The notes beneath the pieces were generated by a model. It had not been told where the DNA came from, did no database searches, and was given only the letters and a program-made list of their open reading frames with translations. The translations under genes and the position numbers were made by a program. From Lobosporangium transversale (Eukaryota > Mortierellomycota > Mortierellomycetes > Mortierellales > Mortierellaceae): a DNA stretch of 64,000 nucleotides. The stretch is taken from assembly GCF_002105155.1 (NCBI RefSeq), contig NW_019028981.1, positions 496,001-560,000 of the forward strand, in the 5' to 3' direction. Positions 59,101 to 64,000 of this stretch are shown here, one piece after another. How positions within the stretch are numbered: position 1 is the stretch's first letter; every line of letters begins with the position of its first letter.

Positions 59101-60768
59101 TTAGGTATCAGTATCCCTGTCGGTAAGGATTCCATGTCCATGAAAATGAAATGGAAGCAAGGTGGTGAGCAGGTCGAGGTCACTGCTCCCTTGGCACTCA
59201 ACATTACTGGGTTCGGGCCTGTGGCGGATATCCACAAGACATTGACGCCTGAGTTGATCACCGATATTGAAGGAGAGTCCACAGTGCTGGTACTGATTGA
59301 TCTTGCTAATAATAAGGAGCGTTTGGGTGGATCTGCTTTGGCTCAGGTCTATAAGCAAATTGGTAATGAAGCCCCTGATGTCGAGAGTGCGGATCTCCTT
59401 AAGGCCTTCTTCCAGGCTATGCAGGCTATTCGTGAACATGAAGACTTGGTTCTGGCATATCACGACCGTTCAGATGGTGGTCTGTTTGCCACTGTAGTTG
59501 AGATGTGCTTTGCAGGTCATGTGGGAGTCAAGGTTGATCTGTCATCGATCTCTCTAGATGCTGTTGCTGCGCTGTTCAACGAGGAGTTGGGAGCTGTGGT
59601 CCAAGTTAGGCAGTCTCAGGTAGAGCAGTTGAAGAAGGTCTTTGCAGAGCACAACTTCCCAGTAGAGCAAGGTTTGAAGGTTATTGGAACTGTTAACGTC
59701 AAGGGTGATGACTCGATCGTGATTTCGTATCAAGGAGTTAATATCTTGGACTCCAATCGTGTAGACTTGCAGCGCATCTGGACTGAAACTTCGTATCACA
59801 TCCAAAAGATCCGTGACAATTCTGAATGTGCTCAACAGGAGTTTGATGGATTGTGGGACGCTCAAGATCCTGGTCTGTCATACCAGTTGACCTTTAACCC
59901 TGCTGAAGAGATCTTGTCCGCTCATGATTTGTCACTGGAGATGGAGAGCCGACCCAAGGTAGCTATTTTGCGTGAACAAGGTGTGAACGGACAGATTGAG
60001 ATGGCGTATGCATTCCATGTAGCAGGCTTTACGGCTGTAGATGTGCACATGTCGGATATTTTGTCCGGAAAGGTGACTCTCAAGGATTTCAAGGGCATTG
60101 CAGCCTGTGGAGGATTTTCATATGGTGATGTTTTGGGAGCAGGGTCAGGCTGGGCGAAATCATTTTTGTTGCATGAACAGGCTCGCAACGAGTTTCATGA
60201 TTTCTTGACGGTCCGCCAGGATACTTTTGCGTTGGGTGTCTGCAATGGATGTCAATTCTTGTCACAGATGCGAGAACTGATCCCAGGAGCAGAACACTGG
60301 CCGTATTTCAAGAGAAACCAGAGCGAGCAGTTCGAGGCTCGTTTCAGTATGGTGGAGCTGGAGGACAACACGAAGACATCAGAGACCACTACACCTTCAA
60401 TCTTCTTTGACGGAATGCGGGGATCCAAATTCCCGATTGCGGTCGCTCACGGAGAAGGTCGTGCAGAATTTGTTCAGGCTTCAGATCTGGAACAATTGAA
60501 GGCACAGGGATTGATTGCAGCTTCCTATGTAGATAACTATGGCAAGAAGACGGAGCAGTACCCATTGAATCCTAATGGATCTCCCTTGGGTATCACGGCA
60601 GTTCAGACACCTAATGGTCGTGTGTTGGCAATGATGCCTCATCCTGAGCGTGTTACAGGACGTGAGGCTAATTCGTGGTATCCTCGCAAGGAGGGTGCTC
60701 AATGGGGTGAGTACGGGCCCTGGTTGAGGATGTTTAAGAATGCTCGCAAATGGGTTAATAGCCATTAA
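56120..60768 (+). CDS. ADE6: Phosphoribosylformylglycinamidine synthase
   Basis: Fourth step of de novo purine synthesis: FGAR plus glutamine and ATP to FGAM. Exons 56120-56365, 56526-56855 and 57163-60768 give 1393 residues, the size of the large eukaryotic single-chain enzyme. Order: PurS-like N-terminus; linker with [23 protein letters not shown]-synthase-like domains with [33 protein letters not shown] and [15 protein letters not shown]; a second set with SMKMKW and [21 protein letters not shown]. The C-terminal glutaminase shows the nucleophile Cys in [13 protein letters not shown], then [10 protein letters not shown] and PHPERV. All key motifs are intact. TDP1 follows on the same strand only 119 bp after the stop. 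Confidence 0.97.
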
Positions 60769-60887
60769 GAAAAATAACATTTTAATCGTCACCTGTTGTA
60801 AATAAAATGTTAATTTCACATTGTAGTCATTATTATGGTATTTCTCTCCCCGTTTTTTTTTTTTTTTTTATTTGTACATGTATACAA

Positions 60888-63322
60888 ATGCAGAATAATC
60901 ATGGACAACAACAAGATGTAAGCGGATGGAATTGGTGCACCTTGAGGATTCATTCATGTGCTCTGCTAAACATTATGTTCACTTTAACAATACTCGACAA
61001 CAATTAGCATTATAATAGAGGTAATAAAAGATCTTTTTTACAGTTCATTTTGGTGGCAAAATTAATAATTGATCACACAATTGATCCCACCATGTAATTC
61101 ATGTCCATATTAATCGTATCATGTACCTTTTTTTTTTTTTTAGAGTAGCGATGAAGAAACTGAAGGACCCGGAACAACATCAATGGCTTCAAGCTCAACT
61201 ACTGCCTTTACTAGTATTGAAGAAGCCAGTCAACAGTACTGTCATAGATATGAACATCAAGCAGCCACAGTTAAACGACCTTTACCCAATACTGACACCA
61301 GTAGTGATATCAACGCCGAATGCGCTAACAAGTAAGGGCTTTTTTCTTATAGTCTGTTTGTTCATGAATGAGTGGAGGGACGAGGGTCCATGAAAAAAAG
61401 AGGATATACTCACACACAGCCAATGCGGTTTATTTAGAAAGCAAAGGTCGATTTCCCTACAATACATCGATCCTTCGATCTACTTGACAACAGTTCAACG
61501 GGCTCCTGCATCACATAATGCTGACTGTGTATCGCTGGAATCATTGATCGGCGATGTAAGCCATTGGAAGAAGGGAAAAAAAGAATAGAGAATCAGATGA
61601 ATAGTCCATAGTTCATTTGAAGTTAATATTTACTTTTTCGATAGCACAACCTTGAGCTGATGGTACAGATAAACTATATGATCGAAGTGGATTTTGTAAT
61701 GTTCAAGATCAACGAAAGCATACGCAGAAGCTTACGGACGATTATATATCATGGTATGAGACACACCCCAGCTCAGATAAAGGTATACTTTGTTGCTCTA
61801 CTTCTTTTTTTCTTTGGTACCTTAGCTCAAAAATATATATATATATGTTAATGGGCATGTTATCATATGACAGGCTATGGAGAATGCAACAAGAATACGA
61901 TACCCAAGGGTAACTTTACATAAGGTACCTGTTCCTGGCATCGGTAAGAAAATATTAAAAAAAAAAACTATGTTCTTACCAATCGAGAACGCTTTTTTTC
62001 ATTTTATTCTTTTTTTTTTTTTTTTTTTTTTTTTAGGTACACATCATACCAAGGCAATGCTCCTCTTCTATCGAGATGACACAATGCAAGTTGTCGTACA
62101 TACAGCCAATATGATTGAGCAGGACTGGAGGTAAAAAAATACATATATATTTATATATATTGATTTGTCATATTTAACAGATTCACCATATTCTTGCTAT
62201 TTTTGTTCACCGACATTTTCGCTTTTTTTTTTTTTTTTAATTTCATAGAAATAAGACTCAGGCCGTGTTTTCAACAGGACGCCTTCCGAGAAAGCCACAA
62301 CAAGCCTCGACTTGTGCATTTGAACGCGATTTGATAGAGTATTTGCAATACTACCAAGATCATCATGAGTTCACAAGGAAGCTCTCACAGTACGACTTTT
62401 CGAGAGTTAAAGGAGTTTTGATTGGATCAGTCCCTGGGAAGTTTTCGGGGCCTGACAAGAACAAGTGGGGTCATTTAAGGCTACGCTCTGTTTTGAGACA
62501 ACAGGTTGAGATCTCTCAAGGACGGTTGAATGATTCCGAGGTTATCTGCCAGGTAATAAAAAAAAATAAAAAAAAAGAATTGCTCGTAAAAGGATTATCA
62601 ATAGACTGAATCCATAATCCTAATCTAACATTCCTACTCTTCTTTTTATAAAAAATAACAAAAAAAAAGGTATCAAGCGTGGGATCATTAGGTAAAGAGT
62701 CCCAAGACTGGCTGCAGGGAGAGTTTGAGACGAGTCTAAATGCTCATCGTAACGCGAATCACATGAATCCTACAAAAGCAAATCTTTGTATAGTTTATCC
62801 AACAGCGGAAAATGTTCGTATGAGGTAAAAAGAAAAGAAAAGAAAGACGCGTTTTGGGCTCATAAATGTAATAACCCATGGGGCACATATTTTATGATTC
62901 GCGTTCATTTCAGTCCTAATCATGCTGTTATTGCTATAGTTTCGAAGGATGGACAATGGGGGGTAGTCTACCATTTAGGTCTACAAGTTACAAAAAGCAG
63001 GCTCACTACTTTAAGCCACTTTTACACTCCTGGAAAGCGGTCAAGAGTGGTCGTGAACGAGCTATGCCTCATATTAAAACATTTACACGAGTGACTAGAA
63101 AGGAAAATGACGGCGATTATTTATCTTGGTTCCTCCTCACGAGCGCTAACCTTTCAAAGCCAGCTTGGGGCGAAATGAAGTCCAATTCTGTTTTCTCGAT
63201 TCAGAGCTATGAACTAGGAGTCTTAGTCTTTCCTGGTCTCTATGAGGTAAAATATGAAATGGCTGAAAGTGAAAAAAAAAAAAAAAAAAAAAAAAAAATT
63301 GCATGTCCTGTCTGACCTTCCT

Positions 63323-63355
<33 letters not shown>

Positions 63356-63655
63356 CGTGGATACATGTAGGATGTAAATGATGCAGGAGACCATCATCGT
63401 GCATTCTTAATGAACAAAACGTTAGATGACCCGTATCCTGAACCTCACTTTACCCATTTCACTGGGGGCGAAGAGACAGGAAAAGAAAAAGGATCTAATG
63501 AACAAAGTCAAATACAGCAAAAGATCAATGTTGTGCCAATTCGCTTACCATATGATCTACCACTGAAAAAGTATGATCACTCAATAGACCATGTTTGGCT
63601 TGCGGACAAGTACTTTCCGGGGCTGGACGACTTTGGGAACTCGCTTGGGATGTAA
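60888..63655 (+). CDS. TDP1: Tyrosyl-DNA phosphodiesterase 1
   Basis: Removes topoisomerase I peptides from DNA 3' ends. Ten exons (60888-60917, 61144-61331, 61420-61555, 61645-61782, 61874-61943, 62037-62130, 62249-62552, 62670-62824, 62940-63246, 63371-63655) give 568 residues. Both HKD-type motifs are present: GTHHTKAMLLFYRDD (catalytic His and Lys near 191 and 193, with HTANMIEQDW after) and MPHIKTFTRV (His 416, Lys 418), followed by WFLLTSANLSKPAWG. SVPGKFSG, SVGSLGKES, SYELGVLVFP and IRLPYDLPL also match the family. The N-terminal 75 residues are polar and acidic (SSDEETEGPG). The 30-nt first exon is the least certain part; an overlapping start at 60901 needs a different acceptor. Confidence 0.9.
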
Positions 63656-64000
63656 AGGAAGAGACGAAGCAATTAATCTTCCCATCCTTCCTATCGACGA
63701 ACATCGACTGCTCGGACTTACTTGTAAAAAAAAAATAAAAAATAAAAAATAAATAATTTTTTTATTTTCATTTTTTTTTAGTCTTTTTTAACTGTATGTA
63801 TTATCGGTGTATTTCTTTTCCTTCTTAAGTACTTTGCGGATACATCATGTGGATGGAAATCATCTGGGCATCTTGAATGGTTCCCAACAGAAGAGTAACC
63901 ATGTACTCAAGGTTTGTAGTATGCAAGGTTCTGATTCCATCTGGAGTGTTACTTCAACAATGAAAACGATACGGTTTTTGTATCGGGCTTATAACAAGTG
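63656..64000. other. 3' flank of TDP1 and window edge
   Basis: Starts with A- and T-rich runs (63726-63780). A possible minus-strand terminal exon lies at 63825-63954, described separately. Otherwise nothing recognised. Confidence 0.4.
63825..63954 (-). CDS. Possible last exon of an unidentified gene
   Basis: On the minus strand an open stretch ends NTPDGIRTLHTTNLEYMVTLL, then LGTIQDAQMISIHMMYPQST, then TAA at 63825. It is preceded by TGTTGAAG, a weak acceptor. It looks protein-like, but no family was recognised and the gene would continue past the window edge. Confidence 0.25.

Noticed and set aside
58710-59282. Open frame of 190 codons opposite ADE6
   Set aside because: Antisense shadow; ADE6 on the plus strand is fully conserved here.
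60901-60917. Alternative TDP1 start at ATG 60901
   Set aside because: It needs a phase-2 join with an acceptor two bases further on. The start at 60888 joins in phase 0 at the first AG after the T tract.

Overview
The window is nuclear DNA of a filamentous, early-diverging fungus. Evidence seen directly: intron-rich genes with GT..AG introns of about 50-330 bp, long A/T homopolymers, and a translation elongation factor 3, which is essentially a fungal protein. A P3A plasma-membrane proton pump, a class V myosin, isocitrate lyase and an SSK1-type response regulator are also present. Mucoromycota, perhaps Mortierellomycotina, is my inference from overall flavour (AT-rich spacers, F-box/LRR family, gene structures); nothing here proves the species.

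Layout. 1-1.4 kb: wreck of a Tc1/mariner-IS630-type transposase (minus). 1.45-6.6 kb: SSK1/Mcs4-like response regulator with an N-terminal membrane and pseudo-histidine-kinase part (minus). 8.1-9.7 kb: F-box-like protein (minus). 10.9-14.0 kb: PMA1-type H+-ATPase (minus). 16.4-18.3 kb: WDR83/MORG1 WD40 protein (plus). 18.6-22.1 kb: SEC1/Munc18 (plus). 23.3-25.3 kb: isocitrate lyase (minus). 26.7-27.4 kb: unrecognised small membrane protein (minus). 27.6-28.9 kb: Mediator subunit 4 (minus). 29.3-32.7 kb: eEF3 (minus). 34.5-39.8 kb: myosin V (minus). 42.1-43.0 kb: PMP3/UPF0057 small membrane protein with a 4-nt microexon (plus). 43.2-46.0 kb: mitochondrial PPR protein (minus). 49.7-51.75 kb: aspartate kinase HOM3 (plus). 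52.7-55.4 kb: Fic1/Inn1-like C2 protein with an Asn-rich tail (plus). 56.1-60.8 kb: FGAM synthase ADE6 (plus). 60.9-63.7 kb: tyrosyl-DNA phosphodiesterase TDP1 (plus). A possible terminal exon of a further minus-strand gene lies at the right edge.

The genes are ordinary housekeeping, signalling and metabolic genes with no sign of a cluster for one pathway. Several belong to polarised growth (Sec1 in exocytosis, myosin V in vesicle transport, the C2 protein perhaps in septation), but their closeness is probably chance. Exon joins were worked out by hand from splice sites, reading phase and family similarity. Every multi-exon model given here sums to a whole number of codons.

The best leads are the 4-nt microexon of the PMP3-like gene, the membrane pseudo-kinase plus receiver architecture of the SSK1-like protein, the unrecognised 201-residue membrane protein, a MITE-like inverted repeat at 16.2 kb, the Asn-rich C2 protein whose first intron itself starts with an Asn-coding repeat, and a Gcn4-type site upstream of HOM3. 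I found no clearly new multi-gene system.
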